From positions 174,694 to 238,693 of the forward strand of contig CAJNDS010002345.1 in NCBI GenBank assembly GCA_905221605.1: a stretch of 64,000 nt of DNA. The letters run 5' to 3'. The stretch is from Symbiodinium natans. Taxonomy: Eukaryota > Sar > Dinophyceae > Suessiales > Symbiodiniaceae. A model generated the notes under the pieces. The model did no database searches. It worked only from the letters and a program-made list of their open reading frames with translations, and was not told the DNA's origin. A program made the translations under genes and the position numbers. Positions 10,715 to 19,806 of the stretch are shown piece after piece; within the stretch, counting starts at the first letter, position 1; the number at the start of each line of letters is the position of its first letter.

Positions 10715-10738
10715 TGTATCTCTGTCTCTCTCTCCCTT
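10660..10738 (+). repeat. TC-rich tract abutting a telomeric block
   Basis: An imperfect (TC)n run that directly precedes a TTCAGGG array. The Ser-Leu-rich frames here are repeat artefacts. Confidence 0.95.
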
Positions 10739-10748
10739 TTTCCTCTTA

Positions 10749-10925
10749 AGGTTCAGGGTTCAGGGTTCAGGGTTCAGGGTTCAGGGTTCAGGGTTCAGGG
10801 TTCAGGGTTCAGGGTTCAGGGTTCAGGGTTCAGGGTTCAGGGTTTAGGGTTTAGGGTTTAGGGTTTAGGGTTTAGGGTTTAGGGTTTAGGGTTTAGGGTT
10901 TCGGGTTTCGGGTTTAGGGTTAAAG
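10749..10925 (+). repeat. Telomeric block TTCAGGG then TTTAGGG
   Basis: About 14 homogeneous TTCAGGG units followed by about nine TTTAGGG and then TTTCGGG variants. The switch between variants is sharp. Confidence 0.97.
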
Positions 10926-11150
10926 GTTTAGGGTCTCCCTTTGCCTCTTAAGGTTCCCATTTCAGGAGCGGGTTTTAGGGCCTAGGGTTTGGGGAGTAGG
11001 CTTTAAAGCATTAGGGTCTGTAGGATTCAGGTGTTCGGGTTGAGGGTCGAAGAAGGCAGCTGGGCGCTAAGAGGCAACTTCCTCCACAGCCGAAAGTGCA
11101 GCATTCAAGGGCTTCTGCTTGGCTCTGCGAGGCTCTGCGAGGCTCCCTAG

Positions 11151-11229
11151 ACCCTAAACCCTAAACCCTAAACCCTAAACCCTAAACCCTAAACCCTAAA
11201 CCCTAAACCCTAAACCCTAAACCCTAAAC
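11151..11229 (-). repeat. Telomeric block CCCTAAA
   Basis: About 11 perfect units. Confidence 0.97.
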
Positions 11230-11347
11230 AGAGCGCTTTGGGGGCTTTGGGGGTTTGGGCTCTGCAGCTTACAAGGATGCTTTCGGCTTCCAAGGGCCTT
11301 CGGGTTTTGGGGCCGCAGGGTTTAGACCTTAAACAAACAGAAGGCCT

Positions 11348-11608
11348 TCAGGGATCAGGGTTTACCCTGATCCCTGAAACCCCGTTTCGACCGGCTTGGC
11401 CATACATCCTTAGATGGAAAGGAGGATCCTGACATATGGGTTCAGGGCTTAGAGCGTGATGGAGTGTGAACAGCTGCTGTTCCACAGTCTCGCAAGTCAC
11501 GCCTGTTGCGCGGACCGTCAAGAAAGCAAAAGATGCACGCTGGCAAGTTTCACCAGCGAGCAACGTGTTCATCGTAGTACCGAAGCCCCTACAAACCCTG
11601 AAGCCCAC
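11348..11608 (-). CDS. Candidate coding island, about 86 codons
   Basis: One of the longest open islands of the telomeric mosaic. The minus frame contains TTMNTLLAGETCQRASFAF, then a stretch ending in ETVEQQLFTLHHALSPEP, with balanced amino-acid use. The ends lie in sequence resembling degenerate telomeric repeat, so true edges are probably internal; ATATGTCAG near 11430 is a possible acceptor for a second part (DPPFHLRMYGQ...). No family is recognised. Confidence 0.4.
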   Translation of the reverse strand: MGFRVCRGFGTTMNTLLAGETCQRASFAFLTVRATGVTCETVEQQLFTLHHALSPEPICQDPPFHLRMYGQAGRNGVSGIRVNPDP

Positions 11609-11610
11609 AA

Positions 11611-11665
11611 AAACCCCTAAACCCTAAACCCCAAACCCCAAACCCTAAACCCTAAACCTACACCC
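11611..11665 (-). repeat. Telomeric block CCCTAAA
   Basis: Six to seven mixed CCCTAAA and CCCCAAA units. Confidence 0.94.
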
Positions 11666-11709
11666 TAAGCCCTAAAGCCAAAAGCCCTTAAAACAGTAAG
11701 GCGGGCTCA

Positions 11710-11790
11710 AGGCTCAAGCCAGGCAGCAGCAGTCCTCAGAAAGAGCCGTCCCCTCCCAGGTTCTGTCGGAACTTGGGGGGGCTCCAGGGC
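11710..11790 (-). CDS. Candidate exon island
   Basis: On the minus strand, after CTACAG, the frame LEPPQVPTEPGRGRLFLRTA continues to WLEP before a stop. The island lies between CCCTAAA on the left and TTTAGGG on the right. It is too short for family assignment. Confidence 0.3.
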
Positions 11791-11816
11791 TGTAGCTGTA
11801 GCGGGTTTCAGTGTGC

Positions 11817-11937
11817 AGGGTTTAGGGTTTCAGTGTGCAGGGTTTAGGGTTTAGGGTTTAGGGTTTAGGGTTTAGGGTTTAGGGTTTAGGGTTTAGGGTT
11901 TAGGGTTTAGGGTTTAGGGTTTAGGGTTTAGGGTTGA
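11817..11937 (+). repeat. Telomeric block TTTAGGG
   Basis: About 15 TTTAGGG units, preceded by two TTTCAGTGTGCAGGG units. Confidence 0.96.
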
Positions 11938-12169
11938 GGTTTGAGAAATTGAGGGTTTGGGGGCTTCGGGTTTTCGGGTCCTCGGGTTTTCGGGTCTTCG
12001 GGTCTTCGGGCTTGGGGTTGCAGGGGTCATTTGGAAAGCAAACAGGACACCCCAAGCCAATGCCCAAACCCCCATAATCCCCGAGACCTAACCCCGATTA
12101 GGCGAAAAGCCCTAAACCCTCCTAATCCTCCTGTGAATCCTAATCCCTAATCCCTCAAACCCCTCTAAA

Positions 12170-12612
12170 CCCGTAACTCCGACAACCCCCAATCCAAAAA
12201 CCCATCATCCTTAAACCCTAAACCCCTAACCCCCTAAATCCTAAACCCCCTCAACCGCTAAACTCCTAAACCCCTAAACGCCTAAACCCTAAACCCTAAA
12301 CCCTACACCCTGAACCCTAAACCCTAAACCTCTAAACCCTAAACCCCGAAACCCCTAAACCCCTAACCCCTCAACCCCTAAACCCCTAAGCCCTAAACCC
12401 TAAACCCTAAACCCCTACACCCTAAACCCTTCAACCAAACCCCTAAACCCTAAACCCTAAACCCTAAACCCTAAACCCTAAACCCTAAACCCTAAACCCT
12501 AAACCCTAAACCCTAAACCCTAAACCCTAAACCCTAAACCCTAAACCCCTAAACCCCTAAACCTTAAACCCCAAACCCTAAACCCCTAAACCCCTAAACC
12601 CGAAACCCTAAA
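12170..12612 (-). repeat. Long CCCTAAA block, variable unit length
   Basis: The longest C-strand block of the window. A perfect 15-unit core near 12440-12545 is flanked by CCCCTAAA and other indel variants on both sides. Confidence 0.96.
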
Positions 12613-12622
12613 GCCAAGTCAC

Positions 12623-12703
12623 ATTGCTTGGGCGGAAGAGCGCCGCGACGGCCTTGCGATCTGCCAATGAGAGGAGCAGGTTGGGCTCTGGCCTCGCCAG
12701 GAG
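12623..12703 (-). CDS. Candidate 81-nt exon island, phase 0
   Basis: A GC-rich island between CCCTAAA (left) and TTTAGGG (right). On the minus strand, TTCTGTGAG is followed by 27 codons reading LLARPEPNLLLSLADRKAVA and then ALFRPSN, ending at a GTGACTTGG donor. Both edges are in phase 0. The frame is also open upstream of the acceptor. The sequence has amphipathic-helix character, with no recognised family. Confidence 0.42.
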
Positions 12704-12718
12704 CTCACAGAAGAAGTT

Positions 12719-12768
12719 CGGGGTTTAGGGTTTAGGCTTTAGGGTTTAGGGTTTAGGCTTTAGGCTTT
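12719..12768 (+). repeat. Short telomeric block TTTAGGG/GCTTTAGG
   Basis: About seven mixed units. Confidence 0.93.
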
Positions 12769-12998
12769 CAGAGTTGGTTCAGGTTTTCCCACAAGCTTGC
12801 CACGTCCTTGGCCCAGTTCCAGGGGATTCTGAAGATAAGGGTCCGTCCCTATTTTGGCGGTGCCTTGCAGGGGGAATCTGCGATATTGGGGGGGGGGGGG
12901 GGGAGAAAAGGATTCCGCAATTCTTGGCAAACCACTGTATCTGTACCATAACGGCTGGCTTACCTTGCCCGAATGGCGTTTAGGGCTCAAGGTTGTCT

Positions 12999-13180
12999 GA
13001 GGTTTAGGGTTTAGGGTTTAGGGTTCAGGGTTCAGGGTTCAGGGTTCAGGGTTCAGGGTTCAGGGTTCAGGGTTCAGGGTTCAGGGTTCAGGGTTCAGGG
13101 TTTAGGGTTTGGGTTTGGGGTTGGGAGTTGGGAGTTTGGGGTTTGGGGTTTGGGTTGGGAGTTTGGGGTTTGAGGTTTCG
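12999..13180 (+). repeat. Telomeric block dominated by TTCAGGG
   Basis: Three TTTAGGG, about 11 TTCAGGG, then TTTGGGG and TTGGGAG variants. Confidence 0.96.
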
Positions 13181-13227
13181 TTTAGGGCTTAGGGTTAAGC
13201 AAAACCCAAAAATCCTGGAGGCCCGGC

Positions 13228-13290
13228 CTGTAGTAGGGCCACATCACATCGTCCGGGTTCGAGCTGTGTTTCAGGCCCAAGCCTTGTCAA
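13228..13290 (-). CDS. Candidate 63-nt exon island, phase 0
   Basis: On the minus strand, CTACCTCAAG is followed by LTRLGPETQLEPGRCDVALL and a final Gln (21 codons). It ends CAG before GCCGGG, a GC donor of the type used by dinoflagellates. Phase 0 at both ends. It lies between two TTTAGGG blocks. Protein unknown. Confidence 0.38.
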
Positions 13291-13339
13291 CTTGAGGTAG
13301 TTGAGGCTTTAGAGTTCAGGGCTTAGGGTTTTGAGGCTT

Positions 13340-13835
13340 AGGTTGGGTTTAGGGTTTAGGGTTTAGGGTTTAGGGTTTAGGGTTTAGGGTTTAGGGTTTA
13401 GGGTTCAGGGTTCAGGGTTCAGGGTTTAGGGTTTAGGGTTCAGGGTTCAGGGTTCAGGGTTCAGGGTTCAGGGTTCAGGGTTCAGCGTTCAGGGTTCAGG
13501 GTTCAGGGTTCAGGGTTCAGGGTTCAGGGTTCAGGGTTCAGGGTTCAGGGTTTAGGGTTTAGGGTTTAGGGTTTAGGGTTTAGGGTTTAGGGTTTAGGGT
13601 TTAGGGTTTAAGGTTTAGGGTTTAGGGTTTAGGGTTTAGGGTTTAGGCTTTAGGGTTTAGGGTTTTAGGGTTTAGGGTTTTAGGGTTTAGGGTTGAGGGT
13701 CGAGGGTCGAGGGTTGAGGGTTTAGGGTTTAGGGTTCAGGGTTCAGGGTTTAGGGTTGGGGGTTGAGGGTTGAGGGTTGAGGGTTTAGGGTTTAGGGCTT
13801 CGGGTTTAGGATTTAGGGCGTCGGGTTTAGGGTTG
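13340..13835 (+). repeat. Long TTTAGGG/TTCAGGG block
   Basis: The longest G-strand block: TTTAGGG, then about 18 TTCAGGG, then TTTAGGG with TTTTAGGG and TTGAGGG variants. Confidence 0.97.
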
Positions 13836-13909
13836 CTATGGGTTTGCCTTCAAAGGACCTGAACCCCTATCGGCTATTTCTTACTGCCCAAGAATCGTCT
13901 TCACAGGGC

Positions 13910-13999
13910 TTTGGGTTTCGGTTTGGGGTTCAGGGTTTGGGGCTTGGGGTTTAGGATTTTGGGTTTAGGGTTCGGGGTTTGGGGTTTAGGGTTTAGGGT
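13910..13999 (+). repeat. Degenerate telomeric block TTTGGGG/TTTAGGG
   Basis: Highly varied G-rich heptamers. Confidence 0.9.
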
Positions 14000-14015
14000 T
14001 GAGAGGGGCTTCTGC

Positions 14016-14086
14016 CAAGACGCTGTGCCCCACCTCATGCAGGAGGACCGGGGTCAGGAAGAACGCCTCCCCATGGTGGCAGGGGC
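14016..14086 (-). CDS. Candidate exon with HEVGH zinc-protease-like motif
   Basis: On the minus strand, GCGCAG precedes a frame reading GEAFFLTPVLLHEVGHSVL, which ends before a GC donor (TTG then GCAGAAG). HExxH with the pattern HE.GH.L after a hydrophobic helix resembles the active-site helix of matrixin/metzincin proteases. The family's usual continuation (G..H) is not on this exon. The plus strand is also open here, and HExxH can occur by chance in a window this size, so the call is tentative. Confidence 0.35.
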
Positions 14087-14109
14087 CAGCTGCGCTATTT
14101 CGGTGCTTC

Positions 14110-14305
14110 AGGATTCAGGGTTCAGGGTTCAGGGTTCAGGGTTTAGGGTCCAGGGTTCAGGGTCTGGGGTTTAGGGTTTAGGGTTTAGGGTTTAGGGTTT
14201 AGGGTTTAGGGTTTAGGGTTTAGGGTTTAGGGTTTAGGGTTTCGGGTTTCGGGTTTAGGGTTTAGGGTTTAGGGTTTAGGGTTTAGGGTTTAGGGTTAGG
14301 GGCTC
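14110..14305 (+). repeat. Telomeric block TTCAGGG then TTTAGGG
   Basis: TTCAGGG units on the left, then about 22 TTTAGGG with TTTCGGG variants. Confidence 0.97.
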
Positions 14306-14309
14306 AGAG

Positions 14310-15096
14310 ATGTTTCGGGCTTTGAGCGTTCAGGGATCAGGGTTCACGGCTTTAGTGGCTCAGAGCTTCTCATGGCACCCCTGCTTCAAAGCAGCGTCCG
14401 CCAGAAGAGGAAGCATCCCATCACGGCTTCTTGGGGTGACGCGCATGCCTACGGTGTGCTCTCTAAGCCCGAATCCCTATATAAGCCCAAGAACCGGTGT
14501 GGTCATCTGGTTGTCACGACCAACCATGGATTCTAGGGTGGTGATCTGGAACTCGTTCTCTCACCCAGAAAACAAAAATGAAACGGCTTACAGCTTTGGG
14601 GACTTGGGTTCAGGGATTATGATTTCGGAATTTAGGATCTAAGCTCGAGGATTCAGAGGCGAGGGCGTGTAGCTTGCGGAGATGCTTCGTCCCTGTCTTG
14701 GTCCACAGTTTCCGAAATGCAAGAACTCGGTGCTTCTTGGCAGTGAACTGCAGTAAGGAACTCGGAAACGGATAAGTTCCGGAAAGATGCGTATGGGGTT
14801 CCTCGTTCCTTTTGCTTTTGAGAATACACGTTAAACACGAAATCCTAAACCCGGCTGCAGCTGCTCAACAGCTCCGATGCCTTCTGGAATCGGTCCGGCT
14901 TCGTTTGCGCCTGCCATTCACAGCACCGCCTTAAACCCCCCCCCCCCATGAAGTACAGCCTCAGAACGGGTTTAGGGTTGATTGCTTCTGGTTTAGGCTG
15001 TGCATCGAACCTCGAAGCACGTCCGGAAGAAGCACATAAGACAGAGAGAGAGGGAGAGAGAAAAGAACAGAAAAGCAAGATGTTGATTGGCTTCAA
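14310..15096. other. Unique island with exon-like frames on both strands
   Basis: The largest unique stretch in this part of the mosaic. The plus strand is open for 110 codons (14310-14642). The minus strand is open at 14653-14838 (...GTPYASFRNLSVSEFLTAVH...) and near 14850-14940 (...LRRCCEWQAQTKPDRFQKAS...). No domain is recognised and no splice model was solved. Confidence 0.35.
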
Positions 15097-15161
15097 ACCC
15101 TAAACCCTAAACCCTAAACCCTAAACCCTAAACCCTAAACCCTAAACCCTAAACCCTAAAG
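15097..15161 (-). repeat. Telomeric block CCCTAAA
   Basis: Nine perfect units. A 110-bp GC-rich island follows, open on both strands. Confidence 0.97.
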
Positions 15162-15274
15162 CCCTTAGCAGGCGTCCCTCCGTTCCCTACCAAGAAACCT
15201 ACACATTCCGCCCTGCGAAGCTACAAGTAGCCCCTGTGAGGAGTCCGCGGCTTCAACAGGGGCGCTTGCTAAGG

Positions 15275-15445
15275 GGTTTAGGGTTTAGGGTTTAGGGTTC
15301 AGGGTTTAGGGTTTGGGGTTTAGGGTTTAGGGCTTAGGGCTTAGGGCTCAGGGCTCAGGGCTCAGGGCTCAGGGCTTAGGGCTTAGGGCTTAGGGCTTAG
15401 GGCTTAGGGCTTAGGGCTTAGGGCTTAGGGCTTAGGGCTTAGGGC
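15275..15445 (+). repeat. Telomeric block dominated by GGGCTTA/GGGCTCA variants
   Basis: A few TTTAGGG units pass into about 18 homogeneous CTTAGGG units with a CTCAGGG run inside. Confidence 0.97.
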
Positions 15446-15819
15446 TTCGGTTCTTTTGGGGGCAATTTCGCTTCAGATGCCGGAGCCCAACTGTCAGAGG
15501 CGCAGGGACGACCTCGCCACAAAAAGTCTCCCGAGAATCAACGAGACACGCAGCTTGAATACAGAGCACCAGAAGGCCCCGCAAACCCTAAAGCCCTCAA
15601 CCTGAAAAAAGGAGAGCTCAGGACCAACCCGATGTACACTCGATGCACCCTAGTAAAGCCCTAAGACAATCTAAGGTAGGGTACAGGGTTTAGGGCTTAG
15701 GGCTTCGGGTATAAGGTTTAGGGTTGAGGGCTTCAGGATACACTCCAATTCCCCAGGACCCTAAGCCCTAAACCCTGTTGAGACCTCAAGGATCCCTCAT
15801 CCCTACCTTTCCTTGGCGC

Positions 15820-16190
15820 CCTAAACCCAAAACCCTAAACCCTAAAACCCCAAACCCAAAATCCTAAACCCAAGCCCAAAATCCGAAACCCTAAACCCTG
15901 TCTCTAGCACCCCCTGGCCTTCAGAAGCCATCGCTCAGACGAGTCGAGCCTTCTGAGGATTTTTTGGGGTCCCCTATCTAGTACGGCACCTTACAGAAAG
16001 TCCGTCAAAATGAGCATCCTGGGTGAAACTCTGACTCTCAGCCTTAACTCCAAACCCTAACCCTAAACCCTAATCCCGATTCCCTAATCCCTAAACCCCA
16101 AACCCCAAAACCTAAACCCTAATCCCTAATCCCTAAACCCCAAACCCCAAACCCAACCCTAAACCCTGGACCTTAAACCCTAAGCCCCGA
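15820..16190 (-). repeat. Two degenerate CCCTAAA blocks around an exon-like island
   Basis: Degenerate CCCTAAA/CCCCAAA units at 15820-15900 and 16050-16190. The 150-bp island between them has a short plus-strand frame after GCCTTCAG (KPSLRRVEPSEDFLGSPI) and, on the minus strand, ACCCAG followed by DAHFDGLS and a GTAAGG donor. Confidence 0.6.
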
Positions 16191-16437
16191 GATCGCCACT
16201 ACGGGCTAAACCCTTTGAAACTTAAACCCTTAAACCCTACACTGAGGCCTAAAATACACCCTACATCCCTAAGCCGAAAAAACATCTCGAAATCCCTAAA
16301 TCCCTAAACCCTGAACCGCGACCTATAGCCCTAAACTGTCTAGCGTCCAGCGTTGAAACCTGGAAACCGGTATGCCCAAACCCCAGGACCGACGATGCAA
16401 TCCAGCGGCACAATGCGGTTGGCCGTTGCCTCATGGC

Positions 16438-16515
16438 TTAGGGTTTAGGGTTTAGGGTTTAGGGTTTAGGGTTTAGGGTTTAGGGTTTAGGGTCTAGGGT
16501 TTAGGGTTTAGGGCT
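16438..16515 (+). repeat. Telomeric block TTTAGGG
   Basis: About 11 units. Confidence 0.97.
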
Positions 16516-16588
16516 TGCGGTTTAAGGTTGTGGGATAAGGGTTTTGGGTATAGGCCCCCAACTGTATAGGGCTTGGCCCCGAAAAATT

Positions 16589-16864
16589 TTAAGGCTGTGG
16601 GTTTAAGGCTTTGTGGAAATTGTATAGAGTTTGGGTCCAAAAAGTTGTTGCCGGAAGCTTTGGCCATCTTTCAGCTTTAGAACCTGGTCGCATTTGCTTG
16701 ATGGGTGGGCCGATAGCAAATTCACGCTCCGCTTCGGGGGGACAAGCCCCCGGCCCGAGATTTAAAAAGGCCTCTATTGCTGGAAGAACAATGCGTTGCT
16801 GGAAGAGTTGGGTCACAGTGGAGAAGGGCAGGGGACTGTGACTAATTGGGTGTGAATTTTGAAC
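16589..16864 (-). CDS. Candidate coding island, about 90 codons
   Basis: On the minus strand, GGTTTGCAG is followed by an open frame with STVTQLFQQRIVLPAIEAFL and, further on, PPEAEREFAIGPPIKQMRPG. The composition (mixed charged and hydrophobic residues) looks coding. The plus strand is also open for 76 codons, so strand choice rests on the acceptor and on agreement with the other genes. No family recognised. Confidence 0.38.
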   Translation of the reverse strand, partial: VQNSHPISHSPLPFSTVTQLFQQRIVLPAIEAFLNLGPGACPPEAEREFAIGPPIKQMRPGSKAERWPKLPATTFWTQTLYNFHKALNPQP

Positions 16865-17080
16865 CTGCAAACCAGACCTGGGACCATTGTTGGAAAGTAG
16901 ATTCTGTTAAAACGCCGGCGAACTCGCCACCAACCGAGGCGATCTAACCTCACGATCATAGGCTTGCCGTCAGCACGGGAGCATTTGGCCTCAGACTTAA
17001 ACTCGGCTTGTCAGCTGTTTAGACAAATAAATTGGAAATCCAGAATGATACCACATACAATTTCTATATATTTTGTCTTG

Positions 17081-17342
17081 AGGATTTAGGGTTTAGGGTT
17101 TATAGGGTTTAGGGTTTAGGGTTTAGGGTTTAGGGTTTAGGGTTTAGGGTTTAGGGTTTAGGGTTTAGGGTTTAGGGTTTAGGGTTTAGGGTTTAGTTTT
17201 AGGGTTTAGGGTTTAGGGTTTAGGGTTTAGGGTTTAGGGTTTAGGGTTTAGGGTTTAGGGTTTAGGGTTTAGGGTTTAGGGTTTAGGGTTTAGGGTTTAG
17301 GGTTTAGGGTTTAGGGTTTAGGGTTTAGGGTTTAGGGTTTAT
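17081..17342 (+). repeat. Telomeric block TTTAGGG
   Basis: About 36 units, nearly perfect apart from two indel variants. The second longest G-strand block. Confidence 0.98.
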
Positions 17343-17344
17343 AT

Positions 17345-17474
17345 TGTGTGTTTGGCCTCTTGGGTGATTTTTTGAACACTCGGTTTTGGGGGACAAGGCT
17401 TTGAGCGGCGCCAGCTTGTTTAGACCATAGCTGCAACAAATGAATAATTCTCAACACCCTTGCGATTCTTTTGT
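17345..17474 (-). CDS. Candidate exon island, about 43 codons
   Basis: On the minus strand, CCTTCAAG precedes DKRIARVLRIIHLLQLWSKQ, continuing to SLVPQNRVFKKSPKRPNT, then runs straight into the telomeric block. An amphipathic, basic sequence with coding-like composition; not recognised. Confidence 0.4.
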
Positions 17475-17839
17475 CTTGAAGGTTTAGGGGTTTTGGGTGT
17501 AGGGCATTTTGAGAGACTCCTAGGGCTTGCTTTGGATTCAGGGGGAATGTGGGGCTTTGATGTGACACCGCCGCAGATGGTCCTTTGGGCTTTGCGTTCG
17601 TTCAGCTACGCCTTAGGAGGCAGTTGGGGATTCGCGGCCTAACACCCTAAAGCCTTAAACCTCTAAACCCCCAAAGTTTAGAGCCATAAAGCCCCAACAT
17701 CCTAAACCCCTAGCACCCGAAAACCCTAAAAACCCTAAAGCCCTAAAACCATTCAATGCCCTGGAAACCCCGATTGAAGACCAAGGACCCCCCAACTCCA
17801 GGTTCCCAGCATTGGCATCGGGCTGGTGTCATGAAGACA

Positions 17840-17943
17840 GGGTTTAGGGTTTAGGGTTCAGGGTTTAGGGTTTAGGGTTTAGGGTTTAGGGTTTAGGGTT
17901 TAGGGTTTAGGGTATAGAGTTCAGGGCTTAGGGCTTAGGGTCC
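17840..17943 (+). repeat. Telomeric block TTTAGGG
   Basis: About 13 units with a few variants, directly followed by short CCCTAAA-strand repeats, giving a local head-to-head junction near 17942. Confidence 0.96.
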
Positions 17944-18136
17944 CTAAGCCCCTAAACCCACCCCGAAACCCCTAAACCCTAAACTCCCCCAAAACTCCCC
18001 AAACTCCTAGGCCCCAAGCTCCTGAGCCCCAGTAGGGCTTGGGGCGGAGAACGAGGTCCGGGCCTCTGCCAGGGCGCCCCCGGGACCCGGCTCCTTGGCA
18101 AGCACATTGGGTCTTTGGCTTCAGGTCTACACTTTA

Positions 18137-18320
18137 GAGGGGTTTAGGGTTTAGGGTTTAGGGTTTAGGGTTTAGGGTTTAGGGTTTAGGGTGTAGGGTT
18201 TAGGGTTTAGGGTTTAGGGTGTAGGGTTTAGGGTTTAGGGTTTAGGGTGTAGGGTTTAGGGTTTAGGGTTCAGGGCTTAGGGCTTAGGGTTTAGGGTTTA
18301 TGGTTTAAATAGGGTTTAGG
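18137..18320 (+). repeat. Telomeric block with higher-order TGTAGGG period
   Basis: TTTAGGG units interrupted every fourth unit by TGTAGGG, i.e. a 28-bp higher-order repeat of three to four copies. Confidence 0.95.
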
Positions 18321-18395
18321 GTCTAAGACACCCGATTCCAAACGCCTCTACATATAGATGCTGGGCTTGCAACTTCTATGCCTTTTTAGAGCACG

Positions 18396-18732
18396 GTGCC
18401 TTGTTGCTTTGCAAGGCTACTTGCATCATTCGAAGCTTCCGTCTTCGGAGGACCTTCTCATTGCGGTTTAGTTCTCGACTCCGGACTGTCAAAGCTGCAT
18501 GGCGAACCACCTGTTGCTTTAAAGATGACAACCCTGAGCCCTAAACCTTCAGCTTTACTTTTGGACAGCCCTTGCAGCGAAGTGGGCTGGAAGACCTCCG
18601 GGGCCCAAGAACTCCTGAATGGCAAACGCCCAGCTTAGGCCCTACAGAAAATGCCTCAGCGAGTGGTCGAAGGATCTTTTGTTGCCTAGGCAGGCCCAGG
18701 AATAACCTGGGAATAAGAACCGGGTACCCCAC
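18396..18732. other. Unique island with open frames on both strands
   Basis: The plus strand is open for 80 codons from 18396 and the minus strand for 63 codons (18541-18732, with GLPRQQKILRPLAEAFSVGP). Neither has a recognised domain. The small island at 18815-18905 further right is likewise open on both strands (plus: ISDHRQWLEDDMESGMQM). Confidence 0.35.
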
Positions 18733-18906
18733 CCCTTAAAAATGGAAATACGGGTTCCTACTCCGGGTCCTAATTGCTGAGCAGTTTCACGCGAAACCCT
18801 AAACCCTAAACTGCATGAGGGGGCGCATCTCCGACCATCGCCAGTGGCTCGAAGACGACATGGAGTCGGGCATGCAGATGGCTGGTCCTTCGCCGCTCTA
18901 AGCCCT

Positions 18907-19115
18907 CAACCCTCAAACCCTAAACCCTAAAACCCTAAAACCCTAAAACCCTAAAACCCTAAAACCCTAAAACCCTAAAACCCTAAAACCCTAAAACCCT
19001 ACACCCTAAACCTTAAACCCCAAACCCAAAGCCTATTCCTTGCCTAAGCCCTAAACCCTAAAGCCCTAAAACCCCAAAACCCTAAAACCCTAAACCCTGA
19101 ACCCTAAAACCCTAA
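18907..19115 (-). repeat. Telomeric block of the eight-base variant CCCTAAAA
   Basis: About nine homogeneous CCCTAAAA octamers, then mixed heptamers. Confidence 0.96.
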
Positions 19116-19196
19116 ACTCCCCAGCTGGCCCTCCCCCCCCGCCCAATAACAAAGGCCAAGTTGCCTCTTCAGCCCCAGACCTCTCGAAGGCCGTTG

Positions 19197-19333
19197 GGGT
19201 TTAGGGTTTAGGGCTTAGGGCTTAGGATTTAGGGTTTAGGGTTTAGGGTTTAGGGTTTCGGGTTTCGGGTTTCGGATTTAGGGTTTAGGGTTTAGGGTTT
19301 GGGGTTGAGGGTTGAGGGTTTAGGGTTTAGGGT
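19197..19333 (+). repeat. Innermost telomeric block TTTAGGG
   Basis: About 17 units with TTTCGGG and TTGAGGG variants. The dense telomeric mosaic ends here. A pyrimidine-rich stretch (19370-19470) follows. Confidence 0.96.
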
Positions 19334-19806
19334 GCGCTTCGGCAGGCTTCAAAAGAGTGTCTTGCTCCGTTTTTTTGTCTTTTCCTTTCCTTCTCCCTCC
19401 CCTCCTCGCTTCCTCCCGCCCGTCCTCCCTCCCCTTCTCCTCCCCCCTCACCCTTCCCCTTGCGTTCCTCTTCTGGCCCAAGTCAGGCTTTCGAGTCCCA
19501 AACCTCATACTTGGGCCACTTCCTGCCATTTAGACACAAAGCCCTAAACAGCCCCAAAGCGAAGATTCGGTGGGATTCGGAATCCGAACTCATGTAGAAC
19601 TCAGCACATCGCCCGCGTTCTGCACCTGCTGCAAGCATGAAATCAAGAAATCAAATTGAACAAAATAACTACATACACTTGTCATTCTATTGAAGTGTTG
19701 ATAGGGCATAAATTAATTCAGTTCGCAAACATAACCTGCGACATAGACCTGCTGCTTCTCGAAATGGCCACAATCTAAAAATATTCTTAATTGTTCAAAA
19801 AAAGGC

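Larger units (their letters stand above)
1..19560. repeat. Subtelomeric telomere-repeat mosaic
   Basis: The region alternates between blocks of heptamer TTTAGGG or its complement CCCTAAA and non-repetitive islands of about 60-600 bp. The first block reads CCCTAAA inward, as expected at a left chromosome end, but later blocks occur in both orientations, so this is not one eroded telomere. Variant units (TTCAGGG, GCTTAGGG, TTTGGGG, CCCTAAAA, TTGAGGG) form their own sub-blocks. The islands are more GC-rich and often have open frames with splice-like edges, which are annotated separately. Repeat identity is seen directly; the function of the mosaic is unknown. Confidence 0.95.

Noticed and set aside
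10584-10861. Long open frames reading repeated FRVQGSG
   Set aside because: They are translations of the TTCAGGG array and TC tract and change phase with repeat length; no coding meaning.
1-19560. Whole telomeric mosaic as an assembly artefact
   Set aside because: Each block is bounded by different unique sequence, and variant runs differ between blocks, so simple collapse or concatenation is unlikely; raw long reads would settle it.
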